This document shows, one piece after another, positions 1 to 7,424 of a DNA stretch of 18,097 nucleotides. Made by a program: the position numbers and the translations under genes. The stretch is from NCBI GenBank assembly GCA_964540415.1, contig CAZIMM010000042.1:1-18097 (forward strand). The letters are read 5' to 3'. This DNA is from CAZIMM01 sp964540415. GTDB lineage: Bacteria > Bacillota > Clostridia > Oscillospirales > Acutalibacteraceae. Numbering within the stretch: position 1 is the stretch's first letter; each line of letters starts with the position of its first letter. The notes under the pieces were generated by a model. The model ran no database searches, had not been told where the DNA came from, and worked only from the letters and a program-made list of their open reading frames with translations.

Positions 1-150
1 ACAAAGGTAATCTTCGACAAAACTTTTGGAGGCACCAGTAAAAGCTCTATGGAAATAGGAGTGATAATTTTCATTAAGATTTTCTATAAATCTCTCCCAA
101 TACATTACCTCGGTATTTCCATCAAAATCATAAACTTTGACATTTTCAAA
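1..150 (-). CDS. Partial minus-strand reading frame in AT-rich end segment, unrecognised
   Basis: Read on the minus strand, the segment from about 158 down to position 1 is open in the frame whose last codon occupies bases 3-1. It gives natural-looking protein text, for example KVYDFDGNTEVMYWERF and AFTGASKSFVEDYL. The stretch is clearly poorer in G and C than the sequence after about 150. The plus-strand translation here is lysine/isoleucine-rich and does not look like the permease helices expected upstream of the permease domain. I infer that this is part of a different gene, running off the left edge, joined to the permease by recombination or misassembly. The open frame runs slightly past the junction, so no start can be placed. 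Product not recognised. Confidence 0.4.
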
Positions 151-825
151 ACACTCACAGCGGACGGCTTCGGTCTTTCAACATTCTTCTCCGTCCCCGA
201 TTTCACCTTTATCACCGCATTCGGCGGCTTCGGCAAGATTTCCGCCTCCTATATCGGCACGGTTGCGGTTGCATATGTTCCCGTTGCTTTTGTTGTGTTT
301 GCAGAGCACATTGCAGACCATAAGAATCTTTCCTCGATAATCGAAAGAGATCTTCTCAAAAACCCGGGACTCCAGAACACCCTGCTCGGCGACGGCGTCG
401 GCTCAATTGCCGGTGCATTCTTCGGCGGCTGCCCGAACACCACATACGGTGAATCAATCGGCTGCGTAGCCATCACAAAGAACGCTTCTGTCATTTCAAT
501 TGCCTATGCCGCCATCGGTGCAATCGCAGTTTCGTTCCTTTCCCCGTTTGTTGTTTTTGTTCAGTCAATTCCGGCTTGCATAATGGGCGGTGTCTGCATT
601 GCTCTTTACGGCTTTATCGCTGTTTCCGGACTCAAGATGATTAAGGATGTGGACCTCAACAAAAACAAGAATCTCTTCGTTGTGTCCGTTATTCTGATTT
701 CCGGAGTCGGCGGTCTTTCCCTGTCCTTTGCCGCGGGAAAAATCACGCTCACATCCATTGCCGTTTCACTTATTCTCGGCATTCTCACAAACCTCATGCT
801 TTCAAAAGCCAAGGATGAGGACTGA
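49..825 (+). CDS. uraA: Uracil/xanthine permease (NAT/NCS2 family), C-terminal part; N-terminus replaced
   Basis: Membrane symporter importing uracil, judged from family similarity and from its place directly upstream of upp. Residues from about 37 on match the C-terminal half of UraA-type transporters. AEH (Glu86) and TTYGES (Glu135) lie 49 residues apart, the same spacing as the two substrate-binding glutamates of E. coli UraA (Glu241 and Glu290). The motif GGCPNTTYGES and the terminal helices IMGGVCIALYGFIAVSG and LFVVSVILISGVGGLSL are clear. A complete protein has over 400 residues, so roughly the first 200 are missing. Residues 1-35 do not resemble the family; native sequence starts near base 150. 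The frame is open to base 1, so the ATG at 49 is only the first available start and is probably not real. Xanthine or another nucleobase could be the substrate; the upp neighbour favours uracil. Confidence 0.82.
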   Translation: MEIGVIIFIKIFYKSLPIHYLGISIKIINFDIFKTLTADGFGLSTFFSVPDFTFITAFGGFGKISASYIGTVAVAYVPVAFVVFAEHIADHKNLSSIIERDLLKNPGLQNTLLGDGVGSIAGAFFGGCPNTTYGESIGCVAITKNASVISIAYAAIGAIAVSFLSPFVVFVQSIPACIMGGVCIALYGFIAVSGLKMIKDVDLNKNKNLFVVSVILISGVGGLSLSFAAGKITLTSIAVSLILGILTNLMLSKAKDED

Positions 826-843
826 CAGTTGCAGCGGCAACTG
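826..843 (+). other. Intercistronic hairpin between permease gene and upp
   Basis: A perfect 7-bp stem (CAGTTGC with GCAACTG, loop AGCG) begins on the base right after the permease stop codon. No T-run follows, so it is not a terminator. It would sit just upstream of the upp ribosome binding site in the shared transcript and may affect mRNA processing or stability. That role is inferred. Confidence 0.45.
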
Positions 844-869
844 AAAACGAAAGGATTTGTTGTCTGACC

Positions 870-1499
870 ATGAGCAAAGTTACAATTTTTGACCATCCGT
901 TAATTCAGCACAAGATTTCAATTCTGCGCAGCATCGACACAGGGAACAAGGAATTCCGTGAGTTGGTTGAAGAAATCACAATGCTTATGTGCTATGAGTC
1001 ATTGCGTGACCTTCCTCTGAAAGAAGTTGACATCACAACACCGATTACGACTACGAAGGCAAAAATCATTGACGGTCCGAAGCTTGCAATTGTTCCCATT
1101 CTCCGTGCCGGACTCGGCATGGTTGACGGTGTTATCAATCTTGTTCCGGCAGCCAGAGTCGGTCACATCGGGCTTTACCGCGATGAAACCACGCTTGAAC
1201 CGCACGAATATTACTGCAAGCTTCCCCCCAGCATTGCAAAACGCCAGATAATTGTTCTTGACCCGATGCTTGCAACAGGCGGCAGCGCGGTTGCCGCAAT
1301 TGACTTCATCAAACAGCGCGGCGGCAGCGACATAAAATTCATGTGCCTTATCGCCGCACCTAAGGGCATTGAAACACTGCGTACGGCTCACCCGGATGTT
1401 GATATTTTCTGTGCTCACGTCGATGAAGGGCTCAACGAAAACGGTTATATCATTCCCGGTCTCGGCGATGCAGGCGACCGTATCTTTGGCACAAAATAA
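870..1499 (+). CDS. upp: Uracil phosphoribosyltransferase
   Basis: Cytosolic pyrimidine-salvage enzyme that makes UMP and diphosphate from uracil and PRPP. The 209-residue product has exactly the length of bacterial Upp. The N-terminus MSKVTIFDHPLIQHKISILR is typical of the family. The PRPP-binding loop DPMLATGGSA is at residues 131-140, and the C-terminal uracil-binding segment GLGDAGDRIFGT at 197-208. The start is set by family alignment. The nearest Shine-Dalgarno-like AAAGGA lies about 14 bases upstream, which is longer than usual; no better in-frame ATG exists. It sits 44 bases after the permease stop with no promoter visible between, so the two genes probably form a uracil-salvage operon. 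Two terminators follow. Confidence 0.97.
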   Translation: MSKVTIFDHPLIQHKISILRSIDTGNKEFRELVEEITMLMCYESLRDLPLKEVDITTPITTTKAKIIDGPKLAIVPILRAGLGMVDGVINLVPAARVGHIGLYRDETTLEPHEYYCKLPPSIAKRQIIVLDPMLATGGSAVAAIDFIKQRGGSDIKFMCLIAAPKGIETLRTAHPDVDIFCAHVDEGLNENGYIIPGLGDAGDRIFGTK

Positions 1500-1517
1500 A
1501 GCTAAAACCAAATCGTG

Positions 1518-1566
1518 GACGGCATATTCTCACCGTGAACGGTGAAGAAGTGCCGTCTCTTTTTTT
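1518..1566 (+). terminator. Rho-independent terminator after upp
   Basis: Outer stem GACGGCA (1518-1524) pairs with TGCCGTC (1551-1557). An inner hairpin pairs TCACCGT (1530-1536) with ACGGTGA (1539-1545). A run of seven T follows from 1560. It closes the permease-upp transcript. Confidence 0.8.
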
Positions 1567-1569
1567 CAA

Positions 1570-1596
1570 CCGCAGGCGCTGCCCGCGGCTTTTTTC
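1570..1596 (+). terminator. Second, tandem terminator after upp
   Basis: CCGCAGGC (1570-1577) pairs with GCCCGCGG (1581-1588) with one mismatch and a three-base loop, followed by CTTTTTT. It lies four bases after the T-run of the first terminator and looks like a backup. Confidence 0.5.
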
Positions 1597-1682
1597 CGCT
1601 CAGATGTTATGGACAATGAAACACTGTATTCAGCATCAAGGAGAAACCGTAAAAACATGCGGCCATTTTCACTTTGTTTTTG

Positions 1683-1711
1683 TTGCCTTATTATAATTTC
1701 TGTGGTATAGT
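1683..1711 (+). promoter_or_regulatory. Promoter for the large secreted protein
   Basis: TTGCCT (1683-1688), 17-base spacer, TATAGT (1706-1711), with an extended -10 TGG directly upstream (1703-1705). Start of transcription would be near 1718, giving a leader of about 55 bases. This promoter overlaps the region where a longer reading frame of the next gene would begin, which argues for the later ATG at 1773. Confidence 0.6.
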
Positions 1712-1772
1712 TATAAAAACTGTTCGGGTTGTCTCGGTATTATCAGAAAAACACAAAGTGAGTGATAAACAC

Positions 1773-4346
1773 ATGAATGCTTTGAAAAAAATTGTTGCTT
1801 CTGTACTGTCATTTTTTATTGCGTTTCTGGAGCTGTTCGGCATCGGCGGAAACAACAAAGTACATATAATTCCAATCAGGAACGAGGTGTCCGACACATT
1901 GAACATAGCGGATGAAGGTGCAATGACTGCTTCAATAAAATATGCTTATTCCGCAAAGAACCGGGTTCAGTGCGTTTACACCGACCCCGGTCGCACATCA
2001 TACCGCATGGACAACAAAAACTGCTCGCTGACTCATTCCCTCACGGGATGCAAAAAGACCGCTACCCTGTGCAACCCGGACGGCGCGGTATACATTGCAG
2101 ATTCCTTTGATGCCTTTTGCGTTGACACCTCCGGAAAAAAGCACAGCTTCGGGAACAGCAGCGGCGATGCGCGAGTCAACACAATCAGGCTCGGCATATA
2201 CCTTTGGGAGTGCCACGTCAGAGATTTTGAGCGCAGCGGCTTTCTGCTTGACAAAGCATACCATGTTTACGGAGACAGGCTTTATCAGCAGTTCACAATT
2301 CTTGCCCGTGAGCCTTCGACCGACCTTTCCGAGTTCGGAAGTGAAATAAAAATCCCTATGCAAAATGTTGAGGCACTCGAAATCAGGGACAAAAACGGAG
2401 TGCACACCTCTGCTGACGGAATGAACCCGTCAAGCGTTGAATATGTTGCCTTCGACATCAGGGGCGCGGGAATCGTGGGCTTCATTATGCCGTCGGACGG
2501 TTCTTTTTCCGCTATTGACGTAAAGGCGGCAAACGGCAATTACACCGTAACACAAAAGGCCGCTTACACAAGCGGCACGGGCATAAACAAATATGACGAA
2601 ACGGGCGGCTACACTCTCAACAGCGTCACCTTCGGATGCCGTGTCTGGACGGACACCGAGCATTCCTTTGACGGCATACGCGCTGCGGCACAGCAGGAAC
2701 GCAATCCGCTTGAGGGTGTTACAGTGGGCGCTGGCAACAGCGGTGCGGAATATGCGGGATATGACGCTCTCACCGGTGCATACACCTTCACAATGAGCGG
2801 CACCCACTTCGGCAACGCCTATAATAACCCCGAATTGCAGTTCTCTGCTCCCCTTTCAATCACCGGAGACGGCAGTGACCGTGAAATATTCCTCCGCGCA
2901 AACGGCGAGTCCGGAGGGCTTGAGGCGGCGGCGCTGCTTGATGCAGCAAGCTCGCTTTTGCCGATTGATGTCCAGGTTTCAAAAAACTTCATGGGTGACG
3001 GCGGAGAGCCGTATTACAGTGCGATTGATTACGCATACGGCGACAGCTACTTCCCGCTGTATGTCAAATCGGGCGAAACACTGAATCTGACATTGCTCAA
3101 TCTTTATCAGAACTGGGGAAAGGTGCCACTCAAGCAGGTTTCCTCAATTGAATTCCACACCTCTTATTATCACCTCTCAACCGGAGTTACGGAATCCAAC
3201 TGCATAGCTCCGTATTTTGTGTATGAAAAGGACGGCTGGACTCTGCCTGATTTCAGGTGCAGAAGCGGCAACATTTGGAGCGACCAGCCGCAGTTCAATT
3301 CCGTGGGCGTTCTCAAATTCATGACATATAACGACATGTCAAAGCTGTTCAAAAAGGACAAAACCGTTTTGAGTGAATATGCCGGCAGCATCATCCGCTC
3401 CACCGGTCTTGCATACAGCGACCTGACGGATTATTATGTTGCCGACAGCGGTGCGTACAAATATTCACTGCGTCACGTTGAATTCCCGCAGACAGATGAG
3501 AACCGCACATATTACGCACTCAGCATTGAATTCACTCAGCCCGTGGAATTAAGCAACTTCAAACGCGATTTCAGTCTGTTTTATTTTGACGGCCGCTTTG
3601 TCAATTTCAACAAGGCGGGATATCTCAACGCGAACAACAGCCCGGTGACGGTTGATATCGGCAAAACGGGCGGGAACAAGTATTACACCCTCGGCGGCAA
3701 TTGCCCGTATTTCGGCTTCTTTGACATTTCGGACAACACTTCCGACTACTTAAGCAAGAATTTCGGCTGCAATTTCGGCCTGATTGTCAAAAACAGCAGC
3801 ATTGTTGTAGGCGGCGCGGAACAGGATATACCTTTTGTTTTCAAAGACTCCTCAACAGCAGCAAAAAGCAGCGGCAGTCTCACTCTTGACAAGGACTCAA
3901 TTTCCTTTGACACCGGCGACACAATAACGGTGAACATGATTCTTCTGCCCTGGGGAACAGGCACAGAGGAAACCGACAGCGCTGTTCAAAGCGTGCGCGA
4001 GGACAGCGCACTTTCCCCGGTTACTCTTTCTGCATCAACAGGCACGGCGGTTGAGGACAGTTTTGTTCCCACAGTCAGGGCTGCCGGCAACACAGCCGAG
4101 TTCACCGTATCCGGCGGCAAAAACAACATTGCCGTGAAAGCTGACGGCTTCACCTCATTCAAAGCACCGAAGGTCTATGTTCTGAACGGTTCGGAGTGGA
4201 ACAGAGTTGAACTCGCCTCCTCAAACGGCTATGACGGCTACACCGTGCGCTGCGCTGACGACGGCACCTACAGCTTTTCGTTCGTTTTCAATTCGTCCGG
4301 CCCGGAGGCGCGGCATACCTTCAGAATTGTCGGCGCGCAGGCGTAG
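1773..4346 (+). CDS. Large secreted or surface protein of unknown function
   Basis: 857 residues. The ATG at 1773 is chosen because it follows an AGTGAGTGA-type ribosome binding site by about 9 bases, lies downstream of the likely promoter, and begins a Lys-Lys plus hydrophobic segment (KKIVASVLSFFIAFLELFGIGG) usable as a signal peptide or anchor. The in-frame ATG at 1674 would precede the promoter -10. The rest is rich in Tyr, Ser, Gly and Asn with alternating hydrophobic residues, like a chain of beta-sandwich domains of an extracellular protein. Visible cysteines are spread over the chain. Residues near 470-560 contain aromatic-rich text (YSAIDYAYGDSYFPLYV, FHTSYYHLSTG). No catalytic motif, LPXTG, SLH or dockerin was seen. 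I do not recognise the family. It stands alone between terminators, so its neighbours give no functional clue. Confidence 0.85.
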   Translation: MNALKKIVASVLSFFIAFLELFGIGGNNKVHIIPIRNEVSDTLNIADEGAMTASIKYAYSAKNRVQCVYTDPGRTSYRMDNKNCSLTHSLTGCKKTATLCNPDGAVYIADSFDAFCVDTSGKKHSFGNSSGDARVNTIRLGIYLWECHVRDFERSGFLLDKAYHVYGDRLYQQFTILAREPSTDLSEFGSEIKIPMQNVEALEIRDKNGVHTSADGMNPSSVEYVAFDIRGAGIVGFIMPSDGSFSAIDVKAANGNYTVTQKAAYTSGTGINKYDETGGYTLNSVTFGCRVWTDTEHSFDGIRAAAQQERNPLEGVTVGAGNSGAEYAGYDALTGAYTFTMSGTHFGNAYNNPELQFSAPLSITGDGSDREIFLRANGESGGLEAAALLDAASSLLPIDVQVSKNFMGDGGEPYYSAIDYAYGDSYFPLYVKSGETLNLTLLNLYQNWGKVPLKQVSSIEFHTSYYHLSTGVTESNCIAPYFVYEKDGWTLPDFRCRSGNIWSDQPQFNSVGVLKFMTYNDMSKLFKKDKTVLSEYAGSIIRSTGLAYSDLTDYYVADSGAYKYSLRHVEFPQTDENRTYYALSIEFTQPVELSNFKRDFSLFYFDGRFVNFNKAGYLNANNSPVTVDIGKTGGNKYYTLGGNCPYFGFFDISDNTSDYLSKNFGCNFGLIVKNSSIVVGGAEQDIPFVFKDSSTAAKSSGSLTLDKDSISFDTGDTITVNMILLPWGTGTEETDSAVQSVREDSALSPVTLSASTGTAVEDSFVPTVRAAGNTAEFTVSGGKNNIAVKADGFTSFKAPKVYVLNGSEWNRVELASSNGYDGYTVRCADDGTYSFSFVFNSSGPEARHTFRIVGAQA

Positions 4347-4465
4347 ACGCAGCCAGCCGCAGCCGTGAATTATCCACGGTTAGCGCAGCGGAAACATAAA
4401 GATTCAAGTTGACACCAAGGCTGAAAACGGCGGCACATAAAAGCCGAAACAACAAAATAGTGCAT

Positions 4466-4500
4466 AAAAATAAACGTCCGGAATGTGACGTTTATTTTTT
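4466..4500. terminator. Bidirectional terminator before the TerB operon
   Basis: A perfect 13-bp stem pairs AAAAATAAACGTC (4466-4478) with GACGTTTATTTTT (4487-4499) across an 8-base loop. T-rich runs on both strands make it usable in either direction. On the plus strand it ends the large secreted gene transcript and insulates the next operon. A weaker T-less hairpin (CCGTG/CACGG, 4363-4379) lies closer to that gene. Confidence 0.8.
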
Positions 4501-4553
4501 TGCCCACTGCTGCATATGGCTCTCAATTTGGTGCACATTTGTTCGTTTTTCTA

Positions 4554-4582
4554 TTGATATCCGCGCAGCAATGTGGTATAAT
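4554..4582 (+). promoter_or_regulatory. Strong extended -10 promoter of the three-gene TerB operon
   Basis: TTGATA (4554-4559), exactly 17 bases, then consensus TATAAT (4577-4582) preceded by the extended -10 element TGG (4574-4576). Transcription should start near 4589, about 40 bases before the start codon. The motif suggests sigma-A driven expression without an obvious activator site. This promoter rules out the ATG at 4409 as translation start. Confidence 0.8.
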
Positions 4583-4630
4583 AACTGCATTGCAGCGCAA
4601 AAAACAACTGTATTCCCGGGTGGTGATACT

Positions 4631-6103
4631 GTGGAGGATATCCGTGAACTGATAAACACAATACTGTCGGACGGCAAAATCTCCGGTACCGGCGTTTACA
4701 GCGACGAGCCGATTCTCTTCACAGCCTCCCAAATGAAAAACTATACTCCCCCGCAATATCTGCAAATGAGAAAGCTCGCCGATGTTAAAGGCTCTTATTT
4801 TGAATCGGATGCCCGCGTGTTCTTTCGCCAGGGCAAATTCATGGAGAATTTTGAGGACAGCTTTGATTATCACGGAGAGTTTTTCAAATATTACCCCACA
4901 TATCAGGCAATGAACAATTTTCAGCTCCGCGGCTATTTTTCATGGAGAACCGATGTGCGCCGCGGAAATGTCAGCAAAACATCGCTTTCGTTTGCTTTTG
5001 TTTACATTTACGAGCTGCTCAACCAAATCGGTGTTTCCTCCCCGGAGGACGGCTTTTATAAGCTGAAAAGCTTCACGGACGCCTACATTGAATTTGACAA
5101 GCGCATATCCTACTATGTCCGCCTGTGGCTGAGGGATTATGTCATCTATTACAACCTGGACAAGTCTCTTTTGAGCGCCTCCGGCGAGGACATATTTGAC
5201 GACGCTCTGCTCACCTTAATAAACTTTAAAGCCAAAACAGCCGGAGAGGTTTTCACAGCACTGAACTCGCTTTCCGCATATAATCTCGGGAATTCGAGGT
5301 TTTACAAACTGCATCCGGACGAGGTTGTGAAAGCGGTCTTTGACGTTTACAGCAGTCTTGCGGATTACTGCTCCGACACACCCGGAAAAAGCGTTTATGA
5401 AAACCTGTTCGGCTCAAGCTACATCATCAGCCACGAAATGTTCCGTGCCGCAGTGTTTTTTGAAGAAGAAAAGCACCCGGACTGTGTTTATGAAATTAAC
5501 GAAATTTACAAATTCAACTGCTCCGGCGGGCGCTGGACGTGCGAAAGAGTTTTCTGCGACGGCAAGAAAAGTGCCAAGGTCGGCGAACTGCTGAAAAACA
5601 TTGATTACCGTATGCGCCGGAAATTCGGTTTCAAATCCACACTTCAACCTGCAAAGTCGGAAGAATACGTTCTCAAAATCATTGACGAGTCAATTGACCG
5701 CTTGCTCAAAAGCCTTCGGGAGGCTGCCCGCCCGAAAATCGAGATTGATTTGTCAAAGCTGGGAAGCATCCGTGACGCGGCACTGGTGACGCAGGAAATG
5801 CTGATTGTCGATGAGGAAGAGGCCGAAGAAGCGAATGTTGAAGAAGCAGCCGCCGAAAGCACTCTGCCGCCCGATGAATGCCCGCTTGAAAGTGTTGAAG
5901 CAGACTTTGTCGCCCGACTGCTCAGAGGTGAAAGCTGTGACAGCCTGCTTGCGGAAAACGGACTGCTGCTTTCGCTCGTTGTTGATTCCGTCAACGAAAA
6001 GCTGTTTGATTTATTCGGTGACACGGTGATTGTGTTCGGTGCAAGCGCGCCGGAAATTATCGAAGACTATGCAGATGAACTGAAAGGAATAATCGGTCAA
6101 TGA
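4631..6103 (+). CDS. TerB_N / TerB_C domain protein, first gene of an ATPase-helicase triad
   Basis: 490 residues, starting with GTG at 4631. The start is preceded by GGGTGGTG at about 6 bases and by the promoter at 4554-4582; longer in-frame starts lie upstream of that promoter. The N-terminal half resembles TerB_N, with the hallmark LRGYFSWRTDVRRG at residues 99-112 and the following helix FAFVYIYELLNQIG (121-134). Residues about 365-490 resemble TerB_C: KIEIDLSKLGSIRDAALVTQ, then the terminal block with VNEKLFDLFGD and EIIEDYADEL. A strongly acidic linker (about 394-416) splits the C-terminal part. No central TerB metal-binding domain was recognised. Known context for this family is stress and phage-resistance linked Ter operons and DNA-processing gene clusters. 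The exact biochemical role is unknown; I infer an adaptor or sensor for the ATPase and helicase. Its stop overlaps the next ATG (ATGA). Confidence 0.8.
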   Translation: MEDIRELINTILSDGKISGTGVYSDEPILFTASQMKNYTPPQYLQMRKLADVKGSYFESDARVFFRQGKFMENFEDSFDYHGEFFKYYPTYQAMNNFQLRGYFSWRTDVRRGNVSKTSLSFAFVYIYELLNQIGVSSPEDGFYKLKSFTDAYIEFDKRISYYVRLWLRDYVIYYNLDKSLLSASGEDIFDDALLTLINFKAKTAGEVFTALNSLSAYNLGNSRFYKLHPDEVVKAVFDVYSSLADYCSDTPGKSVYENLFGSSYIISHEMFRAAVFFEEEKHPDCVYEINEIYKFNCSGGRWTCERVFCDGKKSAKVGELLKNIDYRMRRKFGFKSTLQPAKSEEYVLKIIDESIDRLLKSLREAARPKIEIDLSKLGSIRDAALVTQEMLIVDEEEAEEANVEEAAAESTLPPDECPLESVEADFVARLLRGESCDSLLAENGLLLSLVVDSVNEKLFDLFGDTVIVFGASAPEIIEDYADELKGIIGQ

Positions 6104-7416
6104 AAATTCCGAAAAGAATTGCAACAGTGATTATCAATTCGCTCAAGGGCGGCGTTGTTCCGAGAATCGGGCTTGCCTATATAACTGTCGGCAGGCAGGC
6201 GGAAATCAACGCGCTTTTGCACGACATTGACATTGTGTCAGACGGCGGCGCGTCCTTCCGCTTTGTTGTGGGCAAATACGGAAGCGGCAAGAGCTTTCTT
6301 CTGCAGACAATCCGGAATTACGCCATGGACAGGGGCTTTGCCGTGGCGGACGCGGACCTTTCACCCGAAAGACGGCTGCACGGGACAAAGGGTCAGGGGC
6401 TTGCGACTTACAGAGAGCTTATCAGCAACCTGTCCACAAAAACACGTCCGGAGGGCGGTGCGCTCGAGCTGATTCTCGACCGCTGGATAAGCGCCGTTCA
6501 AACCGAGGTTATGCAGGAAAACAATCTCTCGTTCGGCGACGCCGGTATAGATCTGACCGTCGAGAAAAAAATACGCGAGGTAATATCCTCACTCAACGAG
6601 ATGGTTCACGGCTTTGAATTTTCACAGCTGCTGACCGTCTATTACCGCGCCTGCGTCGTCGGTGACGACGAGAGCAAGGCAAAGGTTATCAAATGGTTCC
6701 GGGGTGAATACACAAGCAAAGCTCAGGCGAAAGCGGAGCTCGGGGTCAACATAATCATCACGGATGACGATTGGTATGAATACATCAAGCTTTTTGCAGT
6801 TTTTCTCAAAAAAGCCGGCTACGGCGGACTGATGATTCTCATTGATGAGCTTGTGAACATTTACAAAATCCCGAACAGCATCACTAGGCAATACAACTAT
6901 GAAAAAATTCTCACAATATACAACGACACTCTGCAGGGCAAGGCTGAGTATTTGGGTGTGATTATGTCGGGAACTCCGCAGAGCGTGGAGGACACAAGGC
7001 GCGGCGTGTTCAGCTATGAAGCGCTCAAGTCGCGGCTGTGCAGCGGACGTTTCGGCAGGGACGGCTTTAAGGATATGCTCGCCCCGATTATCAATCTGTC
7101 CGCTCTGACAAACGAGGAAATGCTTGTGCTCATTGAAAAGCTCACCGACATTCACGCGGAGCTGTTCGGCTATGAGCGCGTGCTCACGCAGGATGACCTG
7201 ATAAGCTTCATCAAAATCGAGTTCGGCAGAATCGGTGCAGACACCAACATCACACCGCGCGAGGTTATCCGCGATTTTATTGAGCTGCTCAACATCGTTT
7301 ATCAGAATCCGCAGCTTTCCGTCTCGGAGCTGCTTTCCTCAGAAAGCTTTGAATACGCGAAATCCGAAGTCAACAGCGAAACGGTTGACTCGGAATTTTC
7401 AGAATTTGAGATTTAG
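6100..7416 (+). CDS. BrxC/BrxD-type (DUF2791) P-loop ATPase
   Basis: 438 residues, cytosolic. The opening IPKRIATVIINSLKGGVVPRIG and the GRQAEINALL segment match the N-terminus of BREX-system BrxD-like ATP-binding proteins. Walker A is GKYGSGKS at residues 58-65. Walker B is LMILIDE at 244-250. A sensor-like IMSGTPQ follows at 288-294, with Arg-rich text after it. The start overlaps the preceding stop as ATGA, so translation is probably coupled; AAAGGA lies about 12 bases upstream. The next gene starts 9 bases after its stop. BrxD is known from BREX type 2, where it accompanies the helicase BrxHI, the same pairing as here. Nucleotide hydrolysis is supported by the motifs; what it acts on is not known. 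Confidence 0.85.
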   Translation: MKIPKRIATVIINSLKGGVVPRIGLAYITVGRQAEINALLHDIDIVSDGGASFRFVVGKYGSGKSFLLQTIRNYAMDRGFAVADADLSPERRLHGTKGQGLATYRELISNLSTKTRPEGGALELILDRWISAVQTEVMQENNLSFGDAGIDLTVEKKIREVISSLNEMVHGFEFSQLLTVYYRACVVGDDESKAKVIKWFRGEYTSKAQAKAELGVNIIITDDDWYEYIKLFAVFLKKAGYGGLMILIDELVNIYKIPNSITRQYNYEKILTIYNDTLQGKAEYLGVIMSGTPQSVEDTRRGVFSYEALKSRLCSGRFGRDGFKDMLAPIINLSALTNEEMLVLIEKLTDIHAELFGYERVLTQDDLISFIKIEFGRIGADTNITPREVIRDFIELLNIVYQNPQLSVSELLSSESFEYAKSEVNSETVDSEFSEFEI

Positions 7417-7424
7417 GTGAGTGT

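Noticed and set aside
826..843. Terminator between the permease gene and upp
   Set aside because: The stem is perfect but no T-run follows, and no promoter is visible before upp, so the two genes are more likely co-transcribed.
999..1511. 170-codon open frame antisense to upp
   Set aside because: It is a shadow of the upp codons, has no ribosome binding site and gives no recognisable protein. The same applies to the long antisense frames under the triad (5644-6024, 6622-7155, 7535-8188) and valS (16432-17031).
4409..4630. N-terminal extension of the TerB-family gene from an ATG at 4409
   Set aside because: It would translate through a perfect terminator hairpin and lies upstream of the strong promoter at 4554-4582. 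The GTG at 4631 has a suitable ribosome binding site and matches the start of similarity.
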